64,000 nt of DNA, from positions 62,001-126,000 of the forward strand of contig CALUSR010000003.1 of NCBI GenBank assembly GCA_944323485.1, written 5' to 3'. Under the pieces are notes generated by a model. That model did not search any database. It was not told the DNA's origin and saw only the letters and a program-made list of their open reading frames with translations. Shown here piece by piece: positions 26,368 to 37,615 of the stretch (its first letter is position 1; each line of letters opens with the position of its first letter). This DNA is from Candidatus Gastranaerophilales bacterium. Lineage in GTDB: Bacteria > Cyanobacteriota > Vampirovibrionia > Gastranaerophilales > CAJFVJ01. Both the position numbers and the translations under genes were made by a program.

Positions 26368-27318
26368 TTATTCATACAAAAAACAATTTACTGAATGATT
26401 GTCTGACAAAAAATACCTTTCTGGGTATTTTTTGTTGCATTTATCCATCACAAACTCACATCTCGGGTGGAACCTGCACCCCGAAATAATCTCTCCGACC
26501 TGCGGTGGCTGACCTTCTATAATTTTTAATCTTTCTTTGCCTCCTCTCGGCAAAGACCCGAGCAAGCCTTTTGTATAAGGATGAGAAGGATTAAGAAACA
26601 ACTCTTTTACCGATGCATATTCAACAACCGCTCCTGCATACATAACAGCGACATCATCAACATTCTCGGAGATAAGTCCCAAATCATGCGTAATCAAAAT
26701 TAAAGAGGTTTTTCTCTTCTGTCTTATCTCTGAAAATAATTCCATAATCTGTGCCTGAACAGTTACATCAAGAGCTGTCGTCGGCTCATCTGCGATTATC
26801 AAATCAGGCTCAGACGCAAGCGCCATGGCAATAATCACACGCTGGCACATGCCTCCTGAAAACTGGTAAGGATAATCATCAAAACGCTTTGAAGCATCAG
26901 GAATTTTTACCATATTGAGAGATTCAAGAGCTATCTCTTTCGCCTCTTTTTTGGTAACCTCCTGATGGAGCAATATCACCTCCATAAGCTGGTCGCCTAT
27001 GGTATAAAGAGGATTCAGCGATGTAAGAGGGTCCTGAGGAATGAGGGCTATTTTATTTCCTCTTATCATCCTCATTTCTTTTTCGCTGAGGCTCAAAATA
27101 TCCAAACCGTTATAAACTATCTCACCCTCTGTTATCACGGCAGTTGAAGGCAGCAAGCGCATAACAGACATTGCGCTTAATGTTTTTCCGCAGCCTGACT
27201 CACCGACAATCCCGAGAGCCCTGCCATCTCCAAGTGAAAAACTCACACCATGAACAGCCTCAAACAAAGTATTAGCCCGGCGAAAACTTATTCTCAAATT
27301 TTTTATCTCTAAACTCAT
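26368..27318 (-). CDS. Peptide/nickel ABC transporter ATPase, OppD/DppD type
   Basis: This is an ATP-binding subunit of an oligopeptide-type importer. Walker A is GESGCGKT (about 39-46), the signature is FSGGMCQR (about 158-165) and Walker B is LIIADEPT. The C-terminal oligopeptide-transporter extension is present, with the [12 protein letters not shown] motif and a Cys-rich end ([14 protein letters not shown]). The permeases, the binding protein and the OppF partner are not in the window. No clear ribosome-binding site precedes the ATG. Its end lies three bases from the ankyrin gene's stop. Confidence 0.93.
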   Translation of the reverse strand: MSLEIKNLRISFRRANTLFEAVHGVSFSLGDGRALGIVGESGCGKTLSAMSVMRLLPSTAVITEGEIVYNGLDILSLSEKEMRMIRGNKIALIPQDPLTSLNPLYTIGDQLMEVILLHQEVTKKEAKEIALESLNMVKIPDASKRFDDYPYQFSGGMCQRVIIAMALASEPDLIIADEPTTALDVTVQAQIMELFSEIRQKRKTSLILITHDLGLISENVDDVAVMYAGAVVEYASVKELFLNPSHPYTKGLLGSLPRGGKERLKIIEGQPPQVGEIISGCRFHPRCEFVMDKCNKKYPERYFLSDNHSVNCFLYE

Positions 27319-27360
27319 AACTATATTTTAACTTAATTCATACTAAAAAAACTACACAAG

Positions 27361-27389
27361 TTGTTAATTCTCATTTATAGATTTATAAT
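27361..27389 (+). promoter_or_regulatory. Promoter of sucC-sucD-ispG
   Basis: TTGTTA (27361-27366), a 17-nt spacer and a perfect TATAAT (27384-27389), 35 nt before the sucC ATG. Confidence 0.65.
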
Positions 27390-27424
27390 TTTTTACGTGA
27401 AGATTTAGAAGGCAGAGAAGAACA

Positions 27425-28585
27425 ATGAAAATCCATGAATATCAGGCAAAACAACTCTTCAGACAGTATGGAATAAAAACTCCGGAAGGCATTCTTGCCT
27501 CATCAGAGGAGGAAGCTATCAAAGCCTCCGAAAAAACAAATTTTCCATGTGTGATAAAAGCGCAGGTTCACTCAGGAGCCAGAGGAAAAGCCGGAGGCAT
27601 AAAACTCGCAAAAAATATCGATGAACTAAAAACTTTTTCCTCTCAAATTATCGGCATGGAGCTGAAGAGTGTCCAAACAGGAGCTGAATCAAAAAAAGTA
27701 AGAAAAGTTCTCATTGAGCAGGGAATTGATATATCAAAAGAATTGTACCTCAGCATTACCCTCGACCGAGCCTCTGAAGCAGCAGTCATAATAGCAAGCA
27801 CCGAAGGCGGAATGGACATAGAAAAAGTAGCTTCAGAAACTCCTGAAAAAATAATCAAAGAACACATCAATCCTGTCTTTGGCATTCAGGATTATAACCT
27901 TAAAAATATAGCATATGCTCTCGATGTTGAAAACAAAAAAGACTTCTGCATACTCTTAAAGAACTTATACAAATTATTCATCGATAAAGACTGCTCTCTA
28001 GTTGAAATCAACCCTCTTGTCATAACAAAGCAAAATGAACTTATTGCTCTTGATGCAAAAATAAACTTCGATGACAATGCACTTTTTAAACATCCTGATA
28101 TTGTCGAAATGCGTGACCCTGACGAAGAAAATCCTCTCGAAGTCGAAGCATCAAAATACAGTCTGAACTATATCAAACTAGATGGAACTATCGGATGTAT
28201 GGTTAATGGAGCGGGGCTTGCCATGACAACAATGGATATTATCAAACTTGCAGGATTTGAGCCTGCCAATTTTCTTGATGTAGGAGGCGGCGCAAGTTCT
28301 GAAAATATTGAAAACGCTTTCAAACTTCTGCTCAAAGATAAAAATGTCAAAGCTGTTTTTATCAACATCTTCGGAGGTATCCTCAGGTGTGATGTGCTTG
28401 CTGAAGGTATAAAACATGCAATATCAAAACTTGATATAACTATACCGATAATTGTCAGAATGGAAGGTACAAACAAAGAACAGGGCGCAGAAATTCTTAA
28501 AACATCAGGTCTGAAGTTTAGTGTTGCAAACAATCTGAACGAAGCAATAATCCTGTTGAAAAATCTGAAAACAACAGTTCACTAA
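27425..28585 (+). CDS. sucC: Succinyl-CoA synthetase beta subunit
   Basis: With SucD this converts succinyl-CoA, ADP or GDP and phosphate to succinate and NTP, or the reverse. The ATP-grasp domain opens with [17 protein letters not shown] and has [15 protein letters not shown] near residue 45. The C-terminal CoA-ligase domain contains [11 protein letters not shown] near residue 318. The 386-residue length is standard. It starts the sucC-sucD-ispG operon. No other TCA-cycle gene is in the window, so the direction of use is unknown. Confidence 0.97.
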   Translation: MKIHEYQAKQLFRQYGIKTPEGILASSEEEAIKASEKTNFPCVIKAQVHSGARGKAGGIKLAKNIDELKTFSSQIIGMELKSVQTGAESKKVRKVLIEQGIDISKELYLSITLDRASEAAVIIASTEGGMDIEKVASETPEKIIKEHINPVFGIQDYNLKNIAYALDVENKKDFCILLKNLYKLFIDKDCSLVEINPLVITKQNELIALDAKINFDDNALFKHPDIVEMRDPDEENPLEVEASKYSLNYIKLDGTIGCMVNGAGLAMTTMDIIKLAGFEPANFLDVGGGASSENIENAFKLLLKDKNVKAVFINIFGGILRCDVLAEGIKHAISKLDITIPIIVRMEGTNKEQGAEILKTSGLKFSVANNLNEAIILLKNLKTTVH

Positions 28586-28613
28586 AGTTTTATTTTTTAA
28601 AGGAAAAACAAAT

Positions 28614-29483
28614 ATGACAATTTTTTTGAATAAAAATACAAAAATAATAGTACAGGGTATAACCGGCAAAGAAGGTTCTTTCCACACCGAAAAATGCCTT
28701 GAGTACGGAACAAAAATAGTCGGAGGGGTTACCCCCGGGAAAGAAGGTTTAACAATATTAAACCTCCCTGTGTTCAACACGGTAAAAAATGCGGCACAAG
28801 CGCTGAGTCCTGATGCCTCTCTTATATTTGTTCCTCCAAAATTCGCAAAAGATGCCATAATGGAAGCAGCCGATGCAGGGATAAAACTGATTGTATGCAT
28901 AACTGAAGGCATACCGGTTCTTGATATGCTCAGCGCAAAAAAATATGTGAAAGAAAAAGGCGCAAGACTCATAGGACCTAATTGCCCCGGAATTATTTCT
29001 CCAGAAGAAGCAAAAATGGGTATTATGCCAGGACATATCCACAAAAAAGGTCCGGTAGGAATTATATCAAGAAGCGGTACTCTGACTTATGAAGCTGTCT
29101 ACCAGCTTACACAACTTGGAATAGGTCAATCAACATGTGTCGGTATCGGAGGAGACCCAATAATCGGAACAACTTTTATAGACTGCCTCGCTGCATTTGA
29201 GAAAGATTCCGAAACAAAAGCTATCTGTATGGTAGGAGAAATCGGCGGTTCTGCAGAAGAAGAAGCTGCCGAGTTTATCAGACAAAATGTTACCAAACCC
29301 GTCGTAAGCTTTATCGCAGGAATGTCAGCTCCCCCGGGAAAAAGAATGGGGCATGCCGGTGCAATTATATCAGGAGGAAAAGGAACAGCTCAAAGCAAAA
29401 CAGCTGTCCTTGAAAAATGCGGAATTACTGTTTGCAAAAATCCTGCAGAACTGGGTATAACAATAAAAAGTGTGATGAAATGA
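28614..29483 (+). CDS. sucD: Succinyl-CoA synthetase alpha subunit
   Basis: SucD binds CoA and carries the phosphohistidine. The CoA-binding fold starts with [29 protein letters not shown] and the catalytic histidine in [10 protein letters not shown] (near residue 245) are intact. It has 289 residues. AAAGGAA precedes the ATG. The ispG start overlaps its stop by four bases. Confidence 0.97.
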   Translation: MTIFLNKNTKIIVQGITGKEGSFHTEKCLEYGTKIVGGVTPGKEGLTILNLPVFNTVKNAAQALSPDASLIFVPPKFAKDAIMEAADAGIKLIVCITEGIPVLDMLSAKKYVKEKGARLIGPNCPGIISPEEAKMGIMPGHIHKKGPVGIISRSGTLTYEAVYQLTQLGIGQSTCVGIGGDPIIGTTFIDCLAAFEKDSETKAICMVGEIGGSAEEEAAEFIRQNVTKPVVSFIAGMSAPPGKRMGHAGAIISGGKGTAQSKTAVLEKCGITVCKNPAELGITIKSVMK

Positions 29484-30526
29484 TTAAAAGAAAAAAAACA
29501 AAACAAATTTTTGTAGGCAATGTGCCCATAGGAGGAAATGCAGATATAGCAGTCCAATCAATGTGCAACACTCCGACATGGGATGTAGAAAAAACGGTAA
29601 ATCAGATAAAAGAACTGGAAGCTGCAGGCTGCGAAATAATCAGAGTAGCTGTACCCGATAAAAAATCAGCAGACGCACTGAAAGAAATAAAACAAAATAT
29701 CTCAATTCCTCTCATTGCCGATATTCATTTTGATTACCGTCTTGCTCTGGCAGCAATTGAAAATGGAGTGGATGCCCTGCGCATAAACCCCGGCAACATC
29801 GGAAAAGAAGATTTTATCAGGCAGGTTGTTGAGGCCGCCAGAAAAAAACATATCCCGATAAGAATAGGAGTAAACTCAGGCTCTCTTGAAAAAGAATTTT
29901 CTCACCTCGGAAAAGTTGATGCGATGGTCGCCAGTGCATTGAAAAATGTTTCAATACTTGAGAAATACGACTTCGATATGATAAAAATATCTCTCAAAGC
30001 AAGCGACGTATTGACAACAATCGAAGCCTACGAAAAAATCTCAGAAAAAACAGACTACCCTCTGCATGTCGGCATAACAGAAGCCGGCACCTTGAAATCA
30101 GGCTTAATAAAATCATCAATAGGTATAGGTGCTCTCCTGCTAAAAGGTATAGGTGATACAATAAGAGTTTCTCTGACAGCACCTCCGAAAGAAGAAGTCT
30201 TTGCAGCATATGAACTGTTGAAATCTCTGCAACTCAGACACAGAGGAGTCAACCTTATCAGCTGTCCGACCTGCGGAAGAACAAAAATAAACCTCATAGA
30301 ACTGGCGCATAAGGTAGAAGAAATTGTTGCTTCCGTTGATAAACCTTTAACTATAGCAGTAATGGGGTGTCCTGTGAACGGACCCGGCGAAGCAAAAGGA
30401 GCTGACCTCGGAATAGCTGGAGGCATAGGAGAAGGGTATATTTTCAAAAAAGGAGAAATAATCAAAAAAGTTCCAGAACAACAGCTCCTGGAAGAGTTCA
30501 AAAAAGAACTCAGCTCAATGATTTAG
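29480..30526 (+). CDS. ispG: 4-hydroxy-3-methylbut-2-enyl diphosphate synthase (GcpE)
   Basis: IspG makes HMBPP in the MEP pathway of isoprenoid synthesis, using a [4Fe-4S] cluster. The TIM-barrel part begins [18 protein letters not shown], with VQSMCNTPT nearby. The C-terminal cluster cysteines are in CPTC and [10 protein letters not shown]. The ATG at 29480 overlaps the sucD stop (ATGA), which fixes the start at 348 residues; an upstream in-frame ATG at 29417 lies inside sucD. Coupling of isoprenoid and succinyl-CoA genes has no obvious biochemical link. Confidence 0.96.
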   Translation: MIKRKKTKQIFVGNVPIGGNADIAVQSMCNTPTWDVEKTVNQIKELEAAGCEIIRVAVPDKKSADALKEIKQNISIPLIADIHFDYRLALAAIENGVDALRINPGNIGKEDFIRQVVEAARKKHIPIRIGVNSGSLEKEFSHLGKVDAMVASALKNVSILEKYDFDMIKISLKASDVLTTIEAYEKISEKTDYPLHVGITEAGTLKSGLIKSSIGIGALLLKGIGDTIRVSLTAPPKEEVFAAYELLKSLQLRHRGVNLISCPTCGRTKINLIELAHKVEEIVASVDKPLTIAVMGCPVNGPGEAKGADLGIAGGIGEGYIFKKGEIIKKVPEQQLLEEFKKELSSMI

Positions 30527-30581
30527 GTGACTTATTTCAAAAAAGCTGGCTTTTCTTGCAGATAAAACTTAATATAATAAT

Positions 30582-31463
30582 ATGAAATTACAAAAGTTTT
30601 TACTGCTTGTAATATGCGCCTTATTAAATACCTCCTGCACATTGAGTACAGGAGATTTTGACTGGAAAAATATTTATTCCTTTGACTTCGACAATCTGAA
30701 TTTCGCTCAGACAACACCACGGGATATGACAAATGAATGTCCGAAGTTTGTTCCTGTGAATACTCAAACCGACTACTTCCTAATGTCATCAAATCCTCAA
30801 AGAAATTTCTCAGCAATAAGAGCCGGCTTCAGTACAGATACATCAACTCTTGAGTGGATTGAATTCATTCTTAAAGAAGAAAAAACTCTTAATGACTTTA
30901 TCAGTATCTACGGAACCCCGGTAAGTGTTGATACAACTTATGATACAAATGTTGATTACTACGAATTTGAAAACTTCAAACTCTGCACTGATAAAGGCGG
31001 CGAAAAAGTTTACAGCATGATATTCTATTCCAAGCCTGAAATACCTGAAAAAATCCAAAATCTTTATAAGATTCTTCCAACACTCAATAATCTTAATATC
31101 TCACCGAATCTACGACCCGGCACAACGCTTGAAACAGAATTCACCAATTCTTTCCCTAACATAATCGCAGATAAAGTTCATGGAGAAACAAGAGTTTATA
31201 CCATCAGGGAAAATCTTGCCAAAGATTACAAAAAAGTCGAGCTGATTTTTGGTAACGGAATATTGAGTTTTATAAACCTCTTTCCTAAAGATATGCAACT
31301 GACTTCCATAACCGAAATTTACGGACAACCAAAGGTTATAGAGGATACTCCCACCCTGAAATTTTACGAATACGCAAACTTCATAGTTACACTTGACGAA
31401 AAAAATAATATAATAAGTATAGGGATTTTTGATTCTTGGGCAAATTATGCAACAAATAAATGA
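30582..31463 (+). CDS. Putative lipoprotein of unknown function
   Basis: The 293-residue product starts MKLQKFLLLVICALLNTSC, a lipoprotein-type signal with a probable lipidated Cys at residue 19. The lipobox is not ideal because Asn is at -3. The body repeats a pattern twice (FISIYGTPVSVDTT and SITEIYGQPKVIEDTP, each followed by YYEF or FYEYANF), suggesting two similar domains of a SmpA/BamE-like kind. No ribosome-binding site is visible, and a TATAAT lies only three bases before the ATG. It may be an envelope protein. Confidence 0.65.
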   Translation: MKLQKFLLLVICALLNTSCTLSTGDFDWKNIYSFDFDNLNFAQTTPRDMTNECPKFVPVNTQTDYFLMSSNPQRNFSAIRAGFSTDTSTLEWIEFILKEEKTLNDFISIYGTPVSVDTTYDTNVDYYEFENFKLCTDKGGEKVYSMIFYSKPEIPEKIQNLYKILPTLNNLNISPNLRPGTTLETEFTNSFPNIIADKVHGETRVYTIRENLAKDYKKVELIFGNGILSFINLFPKDMQLTSITEIYGQPKVIEDTPTLKFYEYANFIVTLDEKNNIISIGIFDSWANYATNK

Positions 31464-31511
31464 TGTTAAAACCATAAATTGATTTTAAAATTAAACAAAA
31501 AGGATATAACT

Positions 31512-31919
31512 ATGAACATGAAAACAAAATTGATGATTTCGCTGATGACAGTTCTCACTGTTTCAACAATTGCTCAGGCAGCTGTTTCAAGGTCAGAAAT
31601 AAGCACCGGTGAATTTCTGATAAATAATGGATTTTCTCAAGAAACAGCAAGACTTGTAGAAATTAAAAATAAAAAATACCATGACCTGACCCCTGCAAGC
31701 GACAGCAAGTTTATCAACACAATGTGGAAAATAGACAAATACTTTGACCCTATGTATGATGACCCTACATTCGGTATTACTCAAAATATCAAATTTGATA
31801 ACAATGAACTCAAAGAGTTCCCGGGTTATGAAAGACGTCGAGCCAAAAAGAAAATGAAACAACAGCAAAAACAACTCGAAGAACAAATGAAAAATGAGGG
31901 TACAACAGAATCTCTTTAA
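31512..31919 (+). CDS. Small secreted protein
   Basis: The ATG at 31512, six bases after AAAGGAT, gives a signal peptide ending near ISLMTVLTVSTIAQA. The mature part is about 110 residues with no recognised domain. It ends in a basic, Gln-rich helix (RRRAKKKMKQQQKQLEEQMK). An upstream ATG at 31479 would hide the signal. Its end overlaps the nuoN stop by four bases. Confidence 0.65.
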   Translation: MNMKTKLMISLMTVLTVSTIAQAAVSRSEISTGEFLINNGFSQETARLVEIKNKKYHDLTPASDSKFINTMWKIDKYFDPMYDDPTFGITQNIKFDNNELKEFPGYERRRAKKKMKQQQKQLEEQMKNEGTTESL

Positions 31920-33373
31920 TAATTTTCTGATGTCACTATTCCTGACATATATTCCATAGAGATTTCTTGAGAGTATTCAATAAACAAAAAAGAAAAGAAT
32001 CCTGAAAACAAAATAAAGATTGCGGCAAATAAAGTCGCAATCTTTATTTTTATGCCGTTTTTCTGCGATAACTGATTATAACCAGGCAAAACTATCTGCC
32101 TTACTAACGAAAAATAATAATAAAAACTCAGAAATACATTTATCAAAATAATAAATAAAAACGGCAGCAGCACAAATCCGGCAAATGCTACAGACTGAAA
32201 AACATAAAACTTGCTGAAAAATCCTATGCTGAAAGGTAAACCTGAAAGAGCCAGAACAGAAATTATCAAACAAACAGAGGCAAAAGGCTTGCTATAAACA
32301 GCCCCCCTAACACTATCAAAAGTCACATGCCTGTCTTCTGACAACAGCCCAATTCCACCCCATGCACAGAAGTTCATAAAAATATACGCAATCAAATAAA
32401 ATAACGCCGCAGATATACTCAACGCAGACCCGAGAGATATCACACAGAGAACATACCCGCCCTGAGCAATAGAACTGTAAGCCATCAAGCTTCTCAAATT
32501 TTTCTCTCTAAAAGCAAGCAAGTTACCAACAAACATCGTAAATACAGCAATAATTGCCACAAATGGATAAATAATCCATACATTATTAAACACAACAGTC
32601 AAAAGTCTTATCAATAACCCGAAAGCTGCAACCTTAGGAACCACGGATAAAAAAGCAGCAACAGGAAAAGATGCCCCTCTATAAACATCTGATGCCCAGC
32701 TGTAAAAAGGAACAGCCGCCAGTTTGAAACATAACCCGCTTACAACAAAAACTCCTCCAAGGACAGCTATATAACTACCGGAGGTTATGTTCTTGGCAAC
32801 AGCTTCAAACTGAAACGACCCGCTCAAACCATACAAAAGAGATATCCCGTACAATACAATACACGAAGCAACGGAGCCGACAACAAAATACTTCATCATT
32901 GCAACAACAGAGAACCTATCATCACTGGAAAATCCGCACAGCAAATAACTCGATATCCCGAGCAGCTCAAGAGCAACTGTCATCATCAAAAAATTGTCAG
33001 AACAACTCAACAACATAGCCCCCAAAATTGCAGACAACAACAAAGCATAATACTCTCCGGCATATTTTTCCATAGACAAAACATACCTCTCTGATAATAA
33101 AACAGCAAAAATTCCTCCGACAAGAATCATCTGCTTGAACAAAAAGCTTAGAGAACAAACAGATGTCATACCGCTAAAAATATAGTTGCTGAATGAAAAA
33201 TCAGGAGACAATGTCGCAAAAAATGCTGCCAGCAAAACAACGATATTGAATATAAACAGAAACCTCTTATTCAACCTCCTGCCGAGAATACAAAAAATAA
33301 ACACTCCCACAAATCCTGCTGCAACAATCACTTCTGGCAATATTGTATTTTTTATATCAAAAAATAATTCCAT
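31916..33373 (-). CDS. nuoN: NADH-quinone oxidoreductase subunit N homologue
   Basis: NuoN is one of three antiporter-like proton-pumping subunits of complex I. The protein has 485 residues and about 14 hydrophobic helices. The conserved SYLLCGF region (near 140) and the central AFLSVVPKVAAFGLLIRL block hold the pumping Glu and Lys. It is the last gene of the nuo operon. Confidence 0.94.
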   Translation of the reverse strand: MELFFDIKNTILPEVIVAAGFVGVFIFCILGRRLNKRFLFIFNIVVLLAAFFATLSPDFSFSNYIFSGMTSVCSLSFLFKQMILVGGIFAVLLSERYVLSMEKYAGEYYALLLSAILGAMLLSCSDNFLMMTVALELLGISSYLLCGFSSDDRFSVVAMMKYFVVGSVASCIVLYGISLLYGLSGSFQFEAVAKNITSGSYIAVLGGVFVVSGLCFKLAAVPFYSWASDVYRGASFPVAAFLSVVPKVAAFGLLIRLLTVVFNNVWIIYPFVAIIAVFTMFVGNLLAFREKNLRSLMAYSSIAQGGYVLCVISLGSALSISAALFYLIAYIFMNFCAWGGIGLLSEDRHVTFDSVRGAVYSKPFASVCLIISVLALSGLPFSIGFFSKFYVFQSVAFAGFVLLPFLFIILINVFLSFYYYFSLVRQIVLPGYNQLSQKNGIKIKIATLFAAIFILFSGFFSFLFIEYSQEISMEYMSGIVTSENY

Positions 33374-33381
33374 AACAACTC

Positions 33382-34866
33382 CTAAATACTAAAAAAATTC
33401 TCAATCATCGGTGCAAAAATTTTCATAATCGACCCCGGATAAACTCCTGTTAAAACTATTAAAAATACTATCGAAATCATCACAACAGCCTCATGAACAT
33501 GCATTCTTTCAATTTTTTTAAATTTCTCAAACAAAACTCCGCCGAAAACACCTCTCACCATATTTAACATATAAACGGGAGTCAAAATAACACCTGCCAT
33601 CCCGGCAAATACAAAATGTCTTACAAGCTCGTTCTCGGAAATAAATGCACCGAAAAATGACATCATCTCCCCTGGAAAACCGGATAATAAAGGTATGCCT
33701 ATGGAGGCAAAAACAACAACCAGCGTCAAATAGTATATTCCCGGCAAAACTTTTCCCAAGCCTCCGAGAAGACTTATATCCCTTGTATGAGTCCTCAAAT
33801 AAATCATCCCTATCACCATGAACAATCCTGAACTGATTAACCCATGCGACACCATCTGGAATACAGCACCGCACATACCAACGGCGTTCAAAGCCCCCAA
33901 ACCTACAAGAAAAATCCCCATATGAGAAATACTGCTGTAAGCTACCTGCCTCTTTATATCACTCTGGACAAATGCTACACACGAAGCATAAACTATATTA
34001 ATTATTCCCAAAACAAATACGGCAAATGCGAATTTCACAAATATATCAGGGAAAAAGAATAAATTTACACGAATAAGACCATATCCTCCAAGCTTCAACA
34101 ATACTCCGGCAAGCATCATACTGACAGGAGCAGGAGCATCAACATGCGCTGATGGAAGCCAGCTGTGCAGAGGAACAACAGGCAGTTTTACGCCAAAAGC
34201 AACAAAAAATCCGACAAAAGCCAAATACTTCACTATCTCGGGATAATCATTATACAACCCTATATAATCCATATCCATCGTAAGCATGCCTGTCTGAACA
34301 TAATGGCAATAATATAACCCAAGAATAGACATAAGCATAAATATACTTCCGCCGAAAGTGTACAATAAAAACTTCATTGCAGAAGCCTCTTTCTTTCCGC
34401 TTCCCCAAATAGATATCAAAAAATACATAGGAATCAACTCAAGTTCCCAAAACATGAAGAACAAAAACATATCATGAGCAAAAAATACCCCCAAGACAGC
34501 CGCCTGCAAAAGAAAAACCATCGAATAGTAAAATCTCTGGTGCTCTTTTATATGGTGTTTGCTCGCAACAATCGCCATCAAAAACACAAATGATGTCAAA
34601 ACAGCACAAATCAAAGATATCCCATCAAGAGATAACGAAAAACTTATTCCCAAAGGCTCTATCCATTTATAAACCTCACTGAGTGCTGACTCTGGCGAAA
34701 ACGGATTGTACATTGCCAAAAACAATAACATATATAGAAAATGTATACTGGCACTAATCTGTGCAAAACATCTTATCTTGCGTATCGTGTTGAAAAAAGG
34801 AAAAAATAACATCCCTGATGAAATCAGAGGCAGCAAAATTAATGCACTTAAAGACAAAATTTTCAT
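33382..34866 (-). CDS. nuoM: NADH-quinone oxidoreductase subunit M homologue
   Basis: NuoM is an antiporter-like membrane subunit. It shows MFWELELIPMYFLISIWG (near residue 138), the conserved glutamate region, and later PVVPLHSWLPSAHVDAPAPV, the hallmark shared by NuoL and NuoM. It has 494 residues and ends only nine bases from nuoN. Confidence 0.96.
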   Translation of the reverse strand: MKILSLSALILLPLISSGMLFFPFFNTIRKIRCFAQISASIHFLYMLLFLAMYNPFSPESALSEVYKWIEPLGISFSLSLDGISLICAVLTSFVFLMAIVASKHHIKEHQRFYYSMVFLLQAAVLGVFFAHDMFLFFMFWELELIPMYFLISIWGSGKKEASAMKFLLYTFGGSIFMLMSILGLYYCHYVQTGMLTMDMDYIGLYNDYPEIVKYLAFVGFFVAFGVKLPVVPLHSWLPSAHVDAPAPVSMMLAGVLLKLGGYGLIRVNLFFFPDIFVKFAFAVFVLGIINIVYASCVAFVQSDIKRQVAYSSISHMGIFLVGLGALNAVGMCGAVFQMVSHGLISSGLFMVIGMIYLRTHTRDISLLGGLGKVLPGIYYLTLVVVFASIGIPLLSGFPGEMMSFFGAFISENELVRHFVFAGMAGVILTPVYMLNMVRGVFGGVLFEKFKKIERMHVHEAVVMISIVFLIVLTGVYPGSIMKIFAPMIENFFSI

Positions 34867-34882
34867 AACAACACCTCATCTC

Positions 34883-36769
34883 TCATACAAACAACTCCTT
34901 GAAACCATACAACACAATAAACAGCAAAATTAACCACCCCATTGATAAAACAACATACACCCCGATATTTTTTGAAGATAAACTCCTCAACAACAAACTG
35001 AACAAATTGACCAATAAACCGCAAATATAAACAACTCCATAAACTATATATCTGTCAACAAAATCAAATAGTTTCGATACAATACAAAAAACTCTAGAAA
35101 CTACATTCTCATAAAACCAATCAACAACAAATCTCAAATTTTCAAACAAATAAACTCTTTTCCCTGCCTTACTCAACAAATATGCACCAATTACACCGCT
35201 TAATGATAAACAAACAGACAAAATCACAAGCAAAAAACTCGGACGGTACCCCTCTTTGAAAGAATAATATATAAGCTCATCAAAACTCTTTATCCCAAAA
35301 TGTCCTCCAAGCAAAAAACCAAACAATACACTCACAACAACTAAAGTACAAACAGAAAATATCATCGAAAAAGGTATGGAACGAACTTCTCCAACACTCC
35401 TATTCTCTTCTCCTTCAAATACAAGAAAATAAACCCTGAACAAATAAAACGCCGTCAAAATTCCAATAGCACAAAACAAAACACTCAACCAAATATTTCC
35501 TGATTCAAAAACAGCCTGAAAGATACACTCCTTTGAATAAAACCCGCTGAAAAATAAACCTGATAAAGAAATAACCCCTGCAAGAAAAGAATAAGCAACA
35601 ACTGGCATTCTCTTTCTTAAACCGCCCATCTCAAAAATATCCTGCCTTCCTCCAAGAGCAAATACAACACACCCTGCCGCAAGAAATAATAAAGCCTTTG
35701 CAAAAGAATGAGTAAACATATGAAATATCCCGGCACTATAAGCCCCCAACCCTATTGCAAAAAACATATACCCGAGCTGAGAACATGTTGAATAAGCAAG
35801 CACCCGCTTTAAATCTCTCTCAAATAAAGCAAATACCCCGCACAACAATGCGGTGAATATACCGATAACAACAACAGCACCCATCAATAAAGACGAAACT
35901 TCAAACAAAGGATACATCCTTGCAAGCAAAAATACACCTGCAACAACCATCGTAGCGGCATGTATCAATGCACTGACAGGAGTAGGAGCTTCCATCGCAT
36001 CAGGCAGCCAGACATAAAGAGGAAACTGCGCACTCTTTGCACATGACGCCAGCAAAAATAATAACCCGATAATAACAACCGAATACCCTCCGAAAACATC
36101 TTTCAAATAAAACACAGCCATATTCAAATCTGAAAAACTCAAAAAAGATAAATCTGAATTTATCCAGTAGTTGAATGTAAATATCCCAAATGCAACCATT
36201 CCGAGCAAAAAGCCAAAATCTCCGACACGGTTTACAATAAATGCCTTATACGCCGCTTTCGATGCGCTATTCTTCCAATACCAGAAACCAATCAGCAAAT
36301 AACTGCATAACCCCACCATCTCCCAGAATATATAAGCTTGAAACAAATTGGGACTCAAAACTAAAAAACACATGGCAAAATTGAACAACGCCAAATATCC
36401 GAAAAATTTGCTGTACTCTGGATCCTCTTTCATATATCCCATCGAAAAAATCTGCACAAGCAAACTTATAAAACACACCATTACAACCATCGTCGCAGAA
36501 AGGTTATCAACCATAAACCCGAAATCAAACGACAACGCATCAACGCTTATCCAGCTGAAGGTTCGCTCAAACCAGATATTCTCTGAAATATAACAATAAA
36601 TAAAAGCAAGAACTCCGAAAACTAACCCCAAAAAACTGGAACTGAGAGTCAAATAAGCAGAAATACGACTGTTTCTGTGCAAAACAAACATGTTGCCTGT
36701 TGATATAATCAAAAAAGCAATCAGCGAGAATAATGGAACAAGCCATATATAATCAACAAAAAAACTCAC
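34883..36769 (-). CDS. nuoL: NADH-quinone oxidoreductase subunit L homologue
   Basis: NuoL is the distal antiporter-like subunit and carries the long lateral helix. The signatures are WEMVGLCSYLLIGFWY (near residue 150) and AQFPLYVWLPDAMEAPTPVS (near 250). It has 628 residues and its C-terminal helices extend past the core as expected. It overlaps nuoK by one base. Confidence 0.96.
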   Translation of the reverse strand: MSFFVDYIWLVPLFSLIAFLIISTGNMFVLHRNSRISAYLTLSSSFLGLVFGVLAFIYCYISENIWFERTFSWISVDALSFDFGFMVDNLSATMVVMVCFISLLVQIFSMGYMKEDPEYSKFFGYLALFNFAMCFLVLSPNLFQAYIFWEMVGLCSYLLIGFWYWKNSASKAAYKAFIVNRVGDFGFLLGMVAFGIFTFNYWINSDLSFLSFSDLNMAVFYLKDVFGGYSVVIIGLLFLLASCAKSAQFPLYVWLPDAMEAPTPVSALIHAATMVVAGVFLLARMYPLFEVSSLLMGAVVVIGIFTALLCGVFALFERDLKRVLAYSTCSQLGYMFFAIGLGAYSAGIFHMFTHSFAKALLFLAAGCVVFALGGRQDIFEMGGLRKRMPVVAYSFLAGVISLSGLFFSGFYSKECIFQAVFESGNIWLSVLFCAIGILTAFYLFRVYFLVFEGEENRSVGEVRSIPFSMIFSVCTLVVVSVLFGFLLGGHFGIKSFDELIYYSFKEGYRPSFLLVILSVCLSLSGVIGAYLLSKAGKRVYLFENLRFVVDWFYENVVSRVFCIVSKLFDFVDRYIVYGVVYICGLLVNLFSLLLRSLSSKNIGVYVVLSMGWLILLFIVLYGFKELFV

Positions 36770-37089
36770 TATTGCTTATCCTCCAAAACATCCTGACTGT
36801 TCACATCTATATTCTCTGAATGCCTGCTCAATGCAACAACAATAACCAAGCCTATCGCCATTTCACATACGGATATTGCCATCACAAATAAGATAAAAAC
36901 CTGCCCGCCCAACACCATCCCGTCACAAAAATAAGCAAATGCAGCCAGATTAATATTCACTGCGTTCAACATAAGCTCTATGCCCATAAAAATCCTCAAA
37001 AGATTCCTTGACACCATCACGCAACACAACCCTATGCAGAATAGCAGTGCAGATAAAATAATATAATGAACCAAACTTACCTCAAGCAT
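36769..37089 (-). CDS. nuoK: NADH-quinone oxidoreductase subunit K homologue
   Basis: NuoK is a three-helix membrane subunit. The conserved glutamate in MGIELMLNAVNINL and the second in the third helix (ISVCEMAIGLVIVVAL) are present. It has 106 residues. NuoJ lies directly upstream. Confidence 0.96.
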   Translation of the reverse strand: MLEVSLVHYIILSALLFCIGLCCVMVSRNLLRIFMGIELMLNAVNINLAAFAYFCDGMVLGGQVFILFVMAISVCEMAIGLVIVVALSRHSENIDVNSQDVLEDKQ

Positions 37090-37091
37090 TT

Positions 37092-37613
37092 CTATCTCCT
37101 CTCTTTACCTGCTATAACTGCAGCCCCTAAAAGAATAATAAGCAAAATCAGCGATAACACCTCAAACGGTAAAATATAAGAAGAAAATAACTCTGATGCT
37201 GTCTTAAACGTCGAAGAAAAAGCCTCAGGATGAATACTCTTCTTCAAAACTGCCGGCAATCCTCTGCCTCCATCGCTCATAGTAAAAAATAAAATCATCA
37301 AAATTCCAAAACAACATATCCCTCCTATCAATGAACGCCAAGAAAAAGATACCCCTAAAACTCTGTCATCTTTCTTCGAAACCAGCATAATCGCAAAAGA
37401 CATAAGAATCGCAACAGATACTCCATACAAAATTATCTGCGACGCACCTGCAAAATCAGCACCTAACGAAAAAAATACTCCGCTGACACCGAGAAAACAC
37501 ACCATCATACACACCAAGGATACAGATATTGACCTGGCAGCAACAACCCCTAAAGCTGATATGAGAATTAAACAAAACAAAAAAGCAAAAATCAAAAAAT
37601 TCAAAATTCCCAT
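37092..37613 (-). CDS. nuoJ: NADH-quinone oxidoreductase subunit J homologue
   Basis: NuoJ is a five-helix subunit linking quinone reduction to pumping. The helix with ASQIILYGVSVAILMSFAIM (near residue 57) is the conserved pi-bulge region. GAGGG precedes the ATG. It has 173 residues. Confidence 0.93.
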   Translation of the reverse strand: MGILNFLIFAFLFCLILISALGVVAARSISVSLVCMMVCFLGVSGVFFSLGADFAGASQIILYGVSVAILMSFAIMLVSKKDDRVLGVSFSWRSLIGGICCFGILMILFFTMSDGGRGLPAVLKKSIHPEAFSSTFKTASELFSSYILPFEVLSLILLIILLGAAVIAGKERR

Positions 37614-37615
37614 AT

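Noticed and set aside
30055-30501. 148-residue antisense ORF over ispG
   Set aside because: It is a shadow of the conserved ispG frame with no ribosome-binding site or family signature. Similar long shadows over sucC, sucD and the toxin-like gene were dropped too.
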